Notes under the pieces: model-generated | The model's database searches: none | Told to the model about the DNA's origin: nothing | Seen by the model: only the letters and a program-made list of their open reading frames with translations | Part shown: positions 27,252-36,518 of the stretch, in pieces | Position numbering within the stretch: the stretch's first letter is position 1 | Layout of the letters: each line of letters begins with the position of its first letter | Translations under genes and position numbers: made by a program | Source of the DNA: Pirellulaceae bacterium | Lineage (GTDB): Bacteria > Planctomycetota > Planctomycetia > Pirellulales > Pirellulaceae | NCBI GenBank assembly: GCA_018402565.1 | Contig: JAGYIQ010000001.1 | Span: 62,001-126,000 of the forward strand | Direction of reading: 5' to 3' | DNA length: 64,000 bases

Positions 27252-29264
27252 ATGAGCGATCATAACGTCCGCGAACTCTTCACAGAACTACTGGCTATCG
27301 ACTGGCCCACTGATTCAAACTCGGCACCCTGGCGACGATTGGGCCTGACGCAGCCCCCTAACCAGTCCTCCGAGATCCGGCAGCAAGCGCAACGTCTGCT
27401 GGAGCAACTCCAGGCGGCGCGGGGCAACTACCCCTTGGAACTCCTCCAAGAGGCCGCTCGGCAAATCAAACTCGCCGCGCGTGAATCCCTGCTCGAGGTA
27501 CCCGGCGCTGACACAAACACTCACACAGCCATGCCGGTCAACTCGCAGCCAATGGCTCAATCCCGCACAACGCCCGCGGCTCGGCCGGTCGCTCAGCCCG
27601 TGGCACAGTCCGTCGCTCAGCCCGTGGCACAGTCCGTCGCTCAACCCGTGGCACAGCCGGTTGCTCAGGTAGTTGCACAGCCGGTTGCTCAGGTAGTTGC
27701 ACAGCCCGTGGCTCAGCCCGTGGCGACAACGGTGGGTATCAGCCTCGGTGTCACCCCAGGCAAACGAATTCGCTCGTCCCGCTCCCGTTCCTCCTGGACG
27801 GGCTGGGCCCTCGCCGCCGGTTTCGCGGGGCTGGCGGTACTCGGGACCCTGTGGTGGGTCCAGCGTGACACCCCTTGGTTGGTCTTCGAACCAAACCCGA
27901 TCCCGCCCACACAAGACGTCTCTCCAAATAACCCAGCTGCCCAGCCGACAACTCCGAGCGAATCGGCGGTCGAAACAGCGATCAAACCGCCCAACATCGC
28001 CGACCTGCCGCCGACTGCGACCAACGACAGTCCAACCGATAGCGATCGTTCGACCGCGATCATGACGCCCCCCGCTCCAATCGGCTCGCTCGACGAGGCG
28101 AGCACGGACCCACCGGTCGACGAGGCTTTGCCATCCAAACCAACGCCCGAGGCCGATCAAGACACCGCGGCTACCGACGATGCGACTTTCCTGGTCGTCG
28201 CTCGGCAGTTCGAACTCGCTCGCGTCTTCCTGGCGGCCGGCCGAGTCGCCGAGGCCCAAACGGCCTGGGAGGCCGGTAGACAACGAGCCGCGGGCCAGGC
28301 GATTTACCAACCGGCCGACAACTTGTTGGAGCAGTTGTTCGCATGGCGGAAGGAGATTTATGAGACGGCGGGCCAGCGACTGTCGCTGTTGAACCGCGTT
28401 GGCGAGATTCCAGTCGACGACACCTTCGTCAGTGTCATCAATGCCTCCAACGAGGGACTGGTGGTTCGCGCAGCGGGACAGCGCCGTGAATTCTCGCCCT
28501 CCGACTTACCCTGGAACTTGGTCCGCGGGATCCTCGAGGTCACGTCCGGCCCCGACGAGGGAACCGATCGACTGCGTCAGGTGGTGACCGATGGTCTCCG
28601 AGTCCATCAAGCCACCAACGAGCAACTGGAGGAATGGCGTCAGGCCATCACTACGATCGGCTCCAGCACGACGGACTCAACCGGTGAATACTCAGCTGCG
28701 AAACTTGAGTTGATGTTCCGCTACCTTGAAGCCAACAAGCGAATTTCCAAATTCATTGTCGATCCACCAACCTTGACGCCGCTCGCGACAGACGTCTGGG
28801 AACCCCAACTGGCCAGCAGCCGCCGCGAATTGCTGGGGGATAGAACGCGACTCCAAGCCTATCGCGACCAGGCGCGGCCTCGCTTTGAAATCGAAGCGGA
28901 ACTTTGGCAGACATTGGAGTCGACGAAGCAATCCACTGTGACCGGCCAACTATTGACCTTGCATTGGGTGGCAATCGAGCGGGCTGAGTTGCCGTTCTAC
29001 CTGGATAACCTGCGGACGCTACAACAAGTCATCAACCTGGAGCCCGACCACGCGTTGTGGCGCGACTCCGCTCGGAGTTTCGCCCAGCGAGCCAACGGTG
29101 ATGCTCAGTTGGTAGAGTGGCTGAAGCTCATCCAAGCCCACTGCACGGACGACTGGAGCCTAGCTGCAACAACCGTCGTCGGCCTGCAAAGCTTCGCTAA
29201 ACAGTTGGCGACCCAGATCAAAGACCGCGTCCAACGTCAAGCTTGGACGCGAGAATTTGATTGA
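27252..29264 (+). CDS. Single-pass membrane protein with QPVAQ repeats
   Basis: 670 residues from the ATG at 27252, chosen because AGCAGGAGGAAT lies about 9 nt upstream; the open frame extends to 27075 but that part is non-coding repeat. The N-terminal ~75 residues (WRRLGLTQPPNQSSEIRQQA and on) resemble the J-domain-like module common in planctomycetes, but the match is not firm. Then comes an array of about ten QPVAQ/SVAQ/VVAQ units (12-18 bp), a transmembrane helix (WALAAGFAGLAVLGTLWWVQ), a Pro/Thr-rich linker, and a helical C-terminal part (about residue 300 on) with many Trp and Leu. Function unknown. Element copy C lies 37 bp after the stop codon. Confidence 0.6.
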   Translation: MSDHNVRELFTELLAIDWPTDSNSAPWRRLGLTQPPNQSSEIRQQAQRLLEQLQAARGNYPLELLQEAARQIKLAARESLLEVPGADTNTHTAMPVNSQPMAQSRTTPAARPVAQPVAQSVAQPVAQSVAQPVAQPVAQVVAQPVAQVVAQPVAQPVATTVGISLGVTPGKRIRSSRSRSSWTGWALAAGFAGLAVLGTLWWVQRDTPWLVFEPNPIPPTQDVSPNNPAAQPTTPSESAVETAIKPPNIADLPPTATNDSPTDSDRSTAIMTPPAPIGSLDEASTDPPVDEALPSKPTPEADQDTAATDDATFLVVARQFELARVFLAAGRVAEAQTAWEAGRQRAAGQAIYQPADNLLEQLFAWRKEIYETAGQRLSLLNRVGEIPVDDTFVSVINASNEGLVVRAAGQRREFSPSDLPWNLVRGILEVTSGPDEGTDRLRQVVTDGLRVHQATNEQLEEWRQAITTIGSSTTDSTGEYSAAKLELMFRYLEANKRISKFIVDPPTLTPLATDVWEPQLASSRRELLGDRTRLQAYRDQARPRFEIEAELWQTLESTKQSTVTGQLLTLHWVAIERAELPFYLDNLRTLQQVINLEPDHALWRDSARSFAQRANGDAQLVEWLKLIQAHCTDDWSLAATTVVGLQSFAKQLATQIKDRVQRQAWTREFD

Positions 29265-29300
29265 CTCGGAACCCGTCGCCCAGCAGTGCGTTGACAAAGC

Positions 29301-29444
29301 CTAGTGCTTTGTCACAGCCAGAACTTGGGGTGTGGCAAAGGGGTCAGGCGTCAACTGTGCGCAGCACCCGCAGGGCCGTTCCGGCAATTGACGCCTGACC
29401 CCTTTGCCACACCGATCCCAAAATTAAATTGTGACGAAGCCTAG
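29301..29444. repeat. 144-bp TA-flanked palindromic element, copy C
   Basis: Same element as at 1951, arms and loop in the reference orientation. It begins CTAGTGCTTTGTCACA and ends GTGACGAAGCCTAG, with one base lost near the right end. The terminal CTA at 29441-29443 is, on the minus strand, the stop codon TAG of the gene at 29441-30280. Confidence 0.9.
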
Positions 29445-30280
29445 TTGCCGGTGCTCCGCTTGAGCAACGCCACCGTCTGTTGCCAGTTGACAACGAACAT
29501 GCTGCCAGTCGCCAGGCCACACATCGCCACCAACCCCAGCAGCGAGAACATCTCTTCGGCGAACATAAAGGCGACACCCGACGTCGTGAATGCCGCAAAG
29601 GCCAGGCCCAAGCGATGCTTGGCATCCAGTCCCCGTCGCTTGTTGTCGAACGTTTGCAGAGCGCGCCGAGCCGAATGGACAGCCAATTCCCGCATGGCGT
29701 CGATACAGGCCTTCTCCTCAGGGGCACGCTTTCGCGGCTTGAATTCTTGGTGCTCCAACAAGCACAGTTCCTGCGGCAAGAGCTCCTCGCCTTCGCCAAC
29801 CGATGCTGTGGCATCCTGCTCCCCAGATTCCGCTGAGACAGTCGCCACGTCGACGACCTCAGGCGAAGCCGCACGCGGTTTCCGCTGCGGCAATGCCGAT
29901 TTGGGAAACGCATCAGCGGCATCGGTCGCGGCAGCCGCGGCCGCTGCCGCGCTGGCGGCTACCCCCCCCTTGCCGTAACGATTGAGCAGATCGCCCATGT
30001 AGCTGTTCAAGTCCTCCGCCGCATCCGGCGCGTCACTGGCTCCCGACGGAGCAGCCGCAACCGCTGCGGGCGTCGGAGTCGCGGCGGGCGTCGACGCCGA
30101 CGACTTCAATACAGGTGCACTGGCCATCAACTGCGGCGTCGCGGCGGCTGGCGCTGCGGACGACGCAGTCGATGTTGTCGGAGAATCTCCTGCCTGCACC
30201 ATTTCGTCGACGTCAAACGACAACTCGGTCTTCATCCGCGCCAGAACGTCCATCACGCTTTCACCACTGTTGCTCGCCAT
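29441..30280 (-). CDS. Predicted membrane protein with Ala/Ser-rich N-terminus
   Basis: 279 residues. The N-terminal ~50 (MDVLARMKTELSFDVDEMVQ) look ordered. A long Ala/Pro/Ser/Thr-rich linker follows, then a charged helix region near 190 (HQEFKPRKRAPEEKACIDAM). Two hydrophobic helices close the protein (FAAFTTSGVAFMFAEEMFSL and LLGLVAMCGLATGSMFVV), so the C-terminus is probably a hairpin in the cytoplasmic membrane. There is no known domain. The stop codon TAG belongs to the end of element copy C. Copy D lies 130 bp upstream of the start codon, so the gene is flanked by two element copies with arms in the same orientation. Confidence 0.65.
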   Translation of the reverse strand: MASNSGESVMDVLARMKTELSFDVDEMVQAGDSPTTSTASSAAPAAATPQLMASAPVLKSSASTPAATPTPAAVAAAPSGASDAPDAAEDLNSYMGDLLNRYGKGGVAASAAAAAAAATDAADAFPKSALPQRKPRAASPEVVDVATVSAESGEQDATASVGEGEELLPQELCLLEHQEFKPRKRAPEEKACIDAMRELAVHSARRALQTFDNKRRGLDAKHRLGLAFAAFTTSGVAFMFAEEMFSLLGLVAMCGLATGSMFVVNWQQTVALLKRSTGN

Positions 30281-30409
30281 CTCTTCTTATCTCCCACAAA
30301 CCAAAGTTATCTAGGATATCACTCCACACACCACAAGCCGCAGGCCATGCGTACCGCAGCCCCGACGGCTTGTCCTGCCGCAATTCGACCGCGTCGGGCA
30401 TTGCCCCAC

Positions 30410-30554
30410 CTAGTGCTTTGCCACAGCCAAAACTTGGCGTGTGGCAAAGGGGTCAGGCGTCAATTGCCGGAACGGCCCTGCGGGTGCTTCGCACAATTGA
30501 CGCCTAACCCCTTTGCCACTTCTGACCCAAAGTTAAATTGTGACAAAGCACTAG
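30410..30554. repeat. 145-bp TA-flanked palindromic element, copy D (loop inverted)
   Basis: The outer arms are in the reference orientation (CACAGCCAAAACTTGG on the left, AAATTGTGAC on the right). The central loop, however, reads CCGGAACGGCCCTGCGGG, the reverse complement of copies A, B and C. The left end CTAGTGCTTTGCCACA and right end GTGACAAAGCACTAG are otherwise the same. Confidence 0.9.
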
Positions 30555-30868
30555 CTCGGAAAACGGCCACGCCCCGAACGAAACCCGTCTTCGTGTCAAA
30601 CAGAACCTAGCTCGCAATTAAACGACCAACCTCACCCCTGAAAAATTTCTCTTTCGAGATGCTCCATCGCACAAATCTATCTGCCGATTGTGCAGGTTGT
30701 AGCGATACCGTGACCGACTCCAAGCAATCTGCAGCGTTTCAATCAAAAAACGTTCACCAACTTAACAATCTATCCTAACTTTCTCTCGTATCGCAGTTTG
30801 GCGCCGCGACCCGTTAGGGCCGCCCAGCACCCTCCCAACGTTCCTTCCAGCGAATCGGACTCACGACG
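30555..30868 (+). other. Non-coding upstream region of the DksA-type gene
   Basis: 314 bp between element copy D and the zinc-finger gene. It should contain the promoter of the latter. It is more AT-rich than the surroundings (for example AAAAATTTCTCTTT near 30640). I saw no gene and no strong hairpin. Confidence 0.4.
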
Positions 30869-31303
30869 ATGAACCGTGCCCAACAATTGGAACAACTGAA
30901 ACAAGATCTACTGAGTCGTCGCGAAGCCCTGACTCAGGCGCTGGCAGGGGATCTCACCATGCTACAAGAAATGCGGCGCGGCGCCGGCGATGTCGTCGAC
31001 TTCGCCGCAGACTCCGCCGCCGAAGTACTCAGCACGCAATTGGCGCAGTCCGCCAGCCGCGAGCTGAGCAACATCGAACTGGCACTCCTGAAAATGAAAA
31101 AAAATTGCTACGGCCAATGCGAGGAGTGCTCGCAAAACATCGCTTGGCCACGACTGGAAGCCCTGCCGTACGCCGCCCACTGCATCCAGTGTCAGCGAAT
31201 GCTGGAAGAATTGGAAGAAGAAGAGCGTAGCTACGGTCGCCCGATCAGCTTCCCCAACCTGGGAACCGGATCACCCAGCTTCCGGGACTCGGATCTGGTC
31301 TAA
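30869..31303 (+). CDS. DksA/TraR family zinc-finger protein
   Basis: 144 residues. An N-terminal coiled coil (LEQLKQDLLSRREALTQALA) precedes a four-cysteine zinc finger. The finger is CEEC, 17 residues, then CIQC (at about residues 88-112), with NIAWPRLEALPYAAHCIQC typical of the family. DksA-type proteins enter the RNA polymerase secondary channel and modulate transcription with ppGpp. The N-terminal coiled coil lacks an obvious DxxDxA tip (it reads FAADSAAE), so whether it acts like classical DksA is open. It stands alone, with no partner gene adjacent on the same strand. Confidence 0.88.
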   Translation: MNRAQQLEQLKQDLLSRREALTQALAGDLTMLQEMRRGAGDVVDFAADSAAEVLSTQLAQSASRELSNIELALLKMKKNCYGQCEECSQNIAWPRLEALPYAAHCIQCQRMLEELEEEERSYGRPISFPNLGTGSPSFRDSDLV

Positions 31304-31550
31304 CACGCAAACCACTCGCGTTCAACCGCGGTGCAGTACCCTAGAAAACCAACGCCGCGCACGGCGGAAAACCGGGCAAGGGCTTGTCGATTCTTCGAGA
31401 CCTCCTCGAACGGGAACCACGTCCGTCAAGGCTAACGCGCCCTTGTGAGGCATCGCTGCCCCCCGCAAAACACGACGCGTATTTCAACAAACAATCGACA
31501 AGCCCAACAGCCCAGCAGCCCAGCAACCCTGCAGCCCTGCCAAGGACCAA

Positions 31551-33326
31551 CTACCGAGTGGCCTCGATGGCGAACGTTCCCGTTTGACCGGCGACATCGT
31601 ACTCGCATTCACCCACCAACTTATCGCCACGCGGTGTCACGTAGTACGTCAAGTCCGCCGGCTCGCCTTGATAGTCCACCGTAAACTTCAACTGCAGTTC
31701 GTGTGGCTCGATCTGACAGCTCACTTCACGCATCGCACCGCTCCCATCGCCCATCTCGACCGTGAATGTACCGTTTGCTACGGTCACTTGCATGGGATGC
31801 TCGACCGCGGTTCCATCGGGCGAATTGAACTTGAAAGTCCATTTTCCCGCATAAGCTTCCAACGACACCGGTAGAGTAACCTCCTCCCACTTGTCCGTTC
31901 GGAACGGACTGGCTGGCAAGCCTGTCGCCCCCACCAAGTTCGGCTGGGCCAACTGATGGAAACCGTATCGCACCGCAACCGGACGCCCCACCTTCGGACT
32001 GGAGACCTTCAACCGACTCTGCCCGTTCGCCTCGACCAATTCGCCCACCGCAGGGAAGAAGCGTCGATCGGCACCCGCAATCATCAATTCACTCACCGGC
32101 TTGCCATCCAACGTCTTCAGCGCTTGCCCATAGTCAAACTCGATCCACATCGCTCCGTCCTTGACCTCCGCTTGGCGGAACAGCGGTCCGGAATAGACCA
32201 CGTCGCGTCCATAGTTCTTGGCCAAGGCCCACAGCGCCAGTCGCTTGCCCACGTCTTGTTTGTTGGTCGGATGGATATCTTTCAAGTCGGCAATGTCCAC
32301 CGTCACCGCCATGCCGGTATGGGGCATCGTCAAAGCCGCGGACTGGGCCTCCCAGATCTTCGCCAAGCGTTGACCATCGCCGCCGTAGTTGTATGGCGCC
32401 AACTGCACAAAGTAGAAGGGCAGCTCGGGTTGCTGCCAGACCTGACGCCAGCCAGAAATCAGGGCCTCCATCTTGTCGCGATACAGCATCCCTTCACCAT
32501 TGTTCGACTCGCCCTGATACCAAATGGCCCCACGAATCGGCATCTGAATCAGCGGATGAATCATGCCATTGTACAAAGCCAGCGGACTTTGATGATTGAC
32601 CGACCCGTCGGCACGCACTTCGGGATACTGGGCCAAATTCGTTGCCAACGATTCCAAGGCGGGCACCGAACTAAACCCAACCGGAGGCGTCCACGGCTCG
32701 ATCCGGGTCCCACCCCAATTGCTGCCAATCAAACCGATCGGTACGTCCACCTCGGTCCGCAACTCACGAGCAAAAAAGTAGGCCACCGCCGAAAAATCCG
32801 CCACCGTCTCGGGGGAACACACCTTCCAACCCACCGTCTCCAAATCCTCTTCCGGTTTTGCCGACGGCCGATGCTGAATCTTCAAGTGTCGGATCGCCGG
32901 ATGGTTGGCCGCGGCGATCTCTGCCTCCTTGTTCGCCGACAATGCCACGGTCCACTCCATGTTCGATTGCCCCGAGCACAACCAAACGTCCCCGGCCCAC
33001 ACATCGCCCAACTCCACACGCTCCGTTCCCTGGACCACCAACGGCCACGGACCACCCGCCTCTGTCGCTGGCAATGTCACCAACCAACGCCCTTGCTCGT
33101 CCGTCGTCGCAGCCCCAGCCTGACTACCCCAGCGGACGTCCACTCGCTGGCCCGGCGTGTCCCAACCCCACACGCGTTGCTCCGTGTCACGTTGCAAGAC
33201 CATCCCCGCCGAGAAAAACTTCGGCAGACGCGTCTGCGCTAACACCCAACCGTCCTGGCAGATCAACAACAGAACCACCAAGTAGGCTGGTCCCCAATGC
33301 CGCCAAGTACCACTCCCAAGCTTCAT
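31551..33326 (-). CDS. Sialate O-acetylesterase (SGNH family)
   Basis: 591 residues with a signal peptide (WGPAYLVVLLLICQDGWVLA). The SGNH serine is in DVWLCSGQSNMEW near residue 118. The family blocks GLIGSNWGGTRIEPWTP near 200, NGMIHPL, IRGAIWYQGESN and the later DIADLKDIHPTNKQDVGKRL (containing the catalytic DxxHP) all fit sialate acetylesterase. A C-terminal beta-rich extension (about residues 500-591) is not part of the core family. I start at the ATG at 33326 rather than 33332, because GGGAG lies 6 nt before it. It probably removes acetyl groups from acylated sugars outside the cytoplasm. Confidence 0.88.
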   Translation of the reverse strand: MKLGSGTWRHWGPAYLVVLLLICQDGWVLAQTRLPKFFSAGMVLQRDTEQRVWGWDTPGQRVDVRWGSQAGAATTDEQGRWLVTLPATEAGGPWPLVVQGTERVELGDVWAGDVWLCSGQSNMEWTVALSANKEAEIAAANHPAIRHLKIQHRPSAKPEEDLETVGWKVCSPETVADFSAVAYFFARELRTEVDVPIGLIGSNWGGTRIEPWTPPVGFSSVPALESLATNLAQYPEVRADGSVNHQSPLALYNGMIHPLIQMPIRGAIWYQGESNNGEGMLYRDKMEALISGWRQVWQQPELPFYFVQLAPYNYGGDGQRLAKIWEAQSAALTMPHTGMAVTVDIADLKDIHPTNKQDVGKRLALWALAKNYGRDVVYSGPLFRQAEVKDGAMWIEFDYGQALKTLDGKPVSELMIAGADRRFFPAVGELVEANGQSRLKVSSPKVGRPVAVRYGFHQLAQPNLVGATGLPASPFRTDKWEEVTLPVSLEAYAGKWTFKFNSPDGTAVEHPMQVTVANGTFTVEMGDGSGAMREVSCQIEPHELQLKFTVDYQGEPADLTYYVTPRGDKLVGECEYDVAGQTGTFAIEATR

Positions 33327-33426
33327 ATTCATCTCCCAAGCAAACCCAACTCACCGACCGCCATGGCATCCACGACAGGCAAACCAAGCCCCGTTACCAC
33401 TCACCACACGTCCCACCGAATCCGTC

Positions 33427-36324
33427 TTACGGGACCCAAACTTGCAACAAGCGAGGCACTTCTCCCAGCAAAAAGTCCACATCCATGAACGGCTCGTGGC
33501 CAATGTCCTGCCACAGCACGCGGCCGTCCGGCCCCAACAGAAACGTCCCATGCAGCGGCTGGCTCTCGAAGTCATCATAACAACGAAATGCACGAAACGA
33601 CTCCAGTTCTCGATCCGCATACAAAGGAAAGGACAACGTTTGATCGAAGTTTTGCAAGCCCTGTTGCAGCAACTCCAGCGACTCGCTGCTCACGGCCACC
33701 AACTCCACACCCTGAGCCGCAAAGGCTTCGGCCTGCGGTGATATTTTTTGTAGCTGCTCCATGCAGTGCAAACAGCCAAAACCCAAATAGAACATGACCA
33801 ATTTGGCTTTGCCGGTCGACTCCAACGGCCGCGACTCATCACCCGCGGCATTCCAAACAACCAAAGGTGGGGCCGAAACCGGCGTCCAATGGGCCGGCCC
33901 CAACGTATCCAAAGCCGGTCGCTCGCCCACGTCCGCGGCCTCGACATACGGCAAACGCCAATCCGCAGGCAACTCCAAACCACTCGCAACTTCCGACAAC
34001 CGCCCCAACAACGGGGCCTGCAAGTCACCCAGACAAGCCAACTGCCGCAACCGTTCGAAGTCCGCTCGCAAACTCTCCCATGTCACCGGCAGATCTTCCG
34101 CCGACGCTTCAGTACCCCCTTCCGCCTCAGCCACCACTTCCGCCTCAGCCACCACTTCTACTTCAGCCGCGACTTCTGCTTCAGCTGCGACTTCAGCCTC
34201 AGCCGCGATGACGCTATCTGCTTCTGACTCTACTTCTGACTCCGCCCCTAACTCTGCTTCCGCAACTGCGTCTGCAACTGTCTCTGTAACTTTCTCTGCC
34301 TCGGTCTCTGCCTCGGTCTCTGCCGCCGCTGGACTCGACAACGGATTGCGTTTCAGCCATTCGTGTGCCAAGAACACCTTGACCGCTAAAGGCACCACGT
34401 CGTTGGGCCGCTTGTCGACCTCACGGTTCACCGCCTCCCAAGCCTCCCGCTCACGGCCCGCCGCCAAACGCCACTCGGCTTTGACCAAATCGTCCAAACC
34501 ACTGGCTTTTTCAGCCAACTCCAATGCCTCGTCCCAGCGACCACCGACCGCGGCTTGCACGGCGTGAATCGATGCCACAGCCTTCCGCAAACTTTCAATT
34601 TCCTGCCCCAACTCCGAACGACCCCGCCGACGTCCCGCCCGCGCCCGCGCCCCACCCGTCGAGCTGGTGGCAGCCTCCCCCTCCGCGTTCCCATCCGCAG
34701 CACCCTCCTTGGACTCCTTGGTTTCAGACTCCTTGGCCTCAGACTCCTTGGATTCGGACTCCTTGGTCTCGGACTGCACGGGAACTGCCTCTGCGGCTGC
34801 TTTCTCAGCTGCCTCTGCAGCTGCTTTTTCAGCTTCGGCTGCGGCTTCTTTCGCTTTCGCAGCCTGCTCGGCTTCTTGCTCTTCGTCGGCCTGGCGCTGA
34901 ACCCGTTCGTCCAAGGCGACCTGCAGGGCAGTCAAGGCCGCCTGCAAATCTTCCTCACGTTGCAAATACGCCGCGGCTATCCCCACATGCTGCCACTTCT
35001 CCCACTGCCGAGTTGGCACGGTCGAGGCATCCCAGAAAATCCGATCGGCTCGCTGCAACAACTCGTCCCACATCCGATAACTGGTCAATGCCCCCAGCGA
35101 TCGTTGTCGTCCGTAGCGTCCGCTGCCCTTGTCCCCCGTGTTGTACTGAGGATGCCGTGGCAAACTCAGCATGTTATCGGCCAACTCCAAAGCGGCGTCA
35201 ACGCGGCCGACTTTCATTAAGTTCCGACTCAACCACTCGTTGTTGTGGGCATAATTGTGAATTTGATCAGGCAAGACGGCGTAGCGCATCATGTGACGAT
35301 GGTCGACCCGAGCCGATGCCTCCATCTGCCAGACCGCGTCCTGGTGTCGATTCAATGCCGAATAGATATGCCCCGGCATATGCCACATGTGCGCCACCCC
35401 GGGAGCACTCGGGCCGCACATCGCAGCACTGGCCAAGGCCTGCTTGGCATCGCGCTGATCCCACAAGTGGATGCGATAATGATGAGCCGGATGCATGGGG
35501 GCGACGTCAAAGATCTGTTGCAGCAACGCATTGATCGCGACGTGCGAAACCGTCGCCAATTCCCGACGCTGGTTCTCCCACAGATGCCCGACCAAAAACG
35601 CCTTGGCCTCCAAATCATCGGGCTGCAGGAAGATCACTTCCTCCAAATCACGCGTGTACTGCTGAGCCCGTTTCTCGCCCGAGATGTCTTTGCCCTCGCC
35701 GTCCTTGGTCGTGCAGAATCGCTCGACCGCTTCAATCCACTTCTTTTCGCGTGGTGTGGCTCCCTCCAGTCGCTCGTTGGCCTCGGCCACAAACTTCAGG
35801 GCTCGCTTGGGGTTCTTTAAGTTGGCCATGGCCATGCCCCAATAAAACATGGCGCATTGCGAGTCGATCGCGGCCGCCTGCCGAAACGATCGCTCGGCCT
35901 CAAAATACCAGAAGCCGTGTAACTGGCCGACCCCTTGATTGAAGTACTGTTGCGCCAGCGGCTCCGCAGTGGAAACGGGAAAGTCGACCTCGCCGGTTCC
36001 CGACAACCGCTCAGCAGCCTGCCGTGGCCCTTCGTTGAACACCTCTCCGTGCAAAGAGTGGCCCGCCAGGGTAGTATCCCCCCCGTGCCCCGCTTCCGTC
36101 CCATCATCCGCATGCGCCGAGGCCACTCCGGCCGCCGACTCGGCAATCACTCCCTTCTCCGACTGGGTCCCCGCCTCTTGGCCCACGCCGTCCTGCCAAA
36201 CGCCGAACTCGCCGACTCCCGCAACACCAACACTGGCCAAACACGGCCTCACGCCCAATGAGTTTGCCCCCACCCACACGCCCAACAGGCAACCAGACAA
36301 CCAAAGCGACCGAGAAATCTTCAT
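33427..36324 (-). CDS. TPR-rich exported protein with C-terminal redoxin domain
   Basis: 965 residues from the ATG at 36324 (MKISRSLWLSGCLLGVWVG, a signal peptide). The first ~500 residues are TPR-like, with AMFYWGMAMANLKNPKRALK and HLWDQRDAKQALASAAMCG, and a metal-like HMWHMPGHIYSALNRH. A charged Ala/Glu/Lys/Ser linker follows (near-repeats AEKAA and KESE). The C-terminus is a peroxiredoxin-like (AhpC/TSA) fold: KLVMFYLGFGCLHCMEQL carries a CLHC motif near residue 840, then YADRELESFRAFRCYDDFES and HGTFLLGPDGRVLWQDIG. It probably reduces or oxidises a substrate outside the cytoplasm with a thiol pair; partner unknown. Confidence 0.72.
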   Translation of the reverse strand: MKISRSLWLSGCLLGVWVGANSLGVRPCLASVGVAGVGEFGVWQDGVGQEAGTQSEKGVIAESAAGVASAHADDGTEAGHGGDTTLAGHSLHGEVFNEGPRQAAERLSGTGEVDFPVSTAEPLAQQYFNQGVGQLHGFWYFEAERSFRQAAAIDSQCAMFYWGMAMANLKNPKRALKFVAEANERLEGATPREKKWIEAVERFCTTKDGEGKDISGEKRAQQYTRDLEEVIFLQPDDLEAKAFLVGHLWENQRRELATVSHVAINALLQQIFDVAPMHPAHHYRIHLWDQRDAKQALASAAMCGPSAPGVAHMWHMPGHIYSALNRHQDAVWQMEASARVDHRHMMRYAVLPDQIHNYAHNNEWLSRNLMKVGRVDAALELADNMLSLPRHPQYNTGDKGSGRYGRQRSLGALTSYRMWDELLQRADRIFWDASTVPTRQWEKWQHVGIAAAYLQREEDLQAALTALQVALDERVQRQADEEQEAEQAAKAKEAAAEAEKAAAEAAEKAAAEAVPVQSETKESESKESEAKESETKESKEGAADGNAEGEAATSSTGGARARAGRRRGRSELGQEIESLRKAVASIHAVQAAVGGRWDEALELAEKASGLDDLVKAEWRLAAGREREAWEAVNREVDKRPNDVVPLAVKVFLAHEWLKRNPLSSPAAAETEAETEAEKVTETVADAVAEAELGAESEVESEADSVIAAEAEVAAEAEVAAEVEVVAEAEVVAEAEGGTEASAEDLPVTWESLRADFERLRQLACLGDLQAPLLGRLSEVASGLELPADWRLPYVEAADVGERPALDTLGPAHWTPVSAPPLVVWNAAGDESRPLESTGKAKLVMFYLGFGCLHCMEQLQKISPQAEAFAAQGVELVAVSSESLELLQQGLQNFDQTLSFPLYADRELESFRAFRCYDDFESQPLHGTFLLGPDGRVLWQDIGHEPFMDVDFLLGEVPRLLQVWVP

Positions 36325-36452
36325 CGCGACATACCAACAAGCAGGAGGGGGCGGGGCCATACGCCAGCTCACCCGGCGTTGTCGCCCCCCATCTTGACCG
36401 GTCGCGCGCCAAATTGCAAATCGGCACTGGGAAAAATCCCCGTGCGCGCCAA

Positions 36453-36488
36453 CAAAAAAACCTGGCCAAGTCGCGCGACCTGGCCAGG
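36453..36488 (-). terminator. Intrinsic terminator of the flagellin gene
   Basis: Inverted repeat CCTGGCCAAGTCGC / GCGACCTGGCCAGG (28 nt, one mismatch). On the minus strand it is followed by TTTTTTTGTTGG. It lies about 30 nt after the flagellin stop codon, an ideal placement. Confidence 0.92.
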
Positions 36489-36518
36489 TAATCGAAGAGA
36501 GAAAATCTAGGGAGCCGC

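Noticed and set aside
29344..29922. 192-codon open frame on the minus strand
   Set aside because: Overlaps the 29441-30280 gene in another frame and runs into element copy C; no ordered features.
31956..33242. 428-codon open frame on the plus strand
   Set aside because: Antisense to the sialate esterase gene, whose catalytic motifs are clear.
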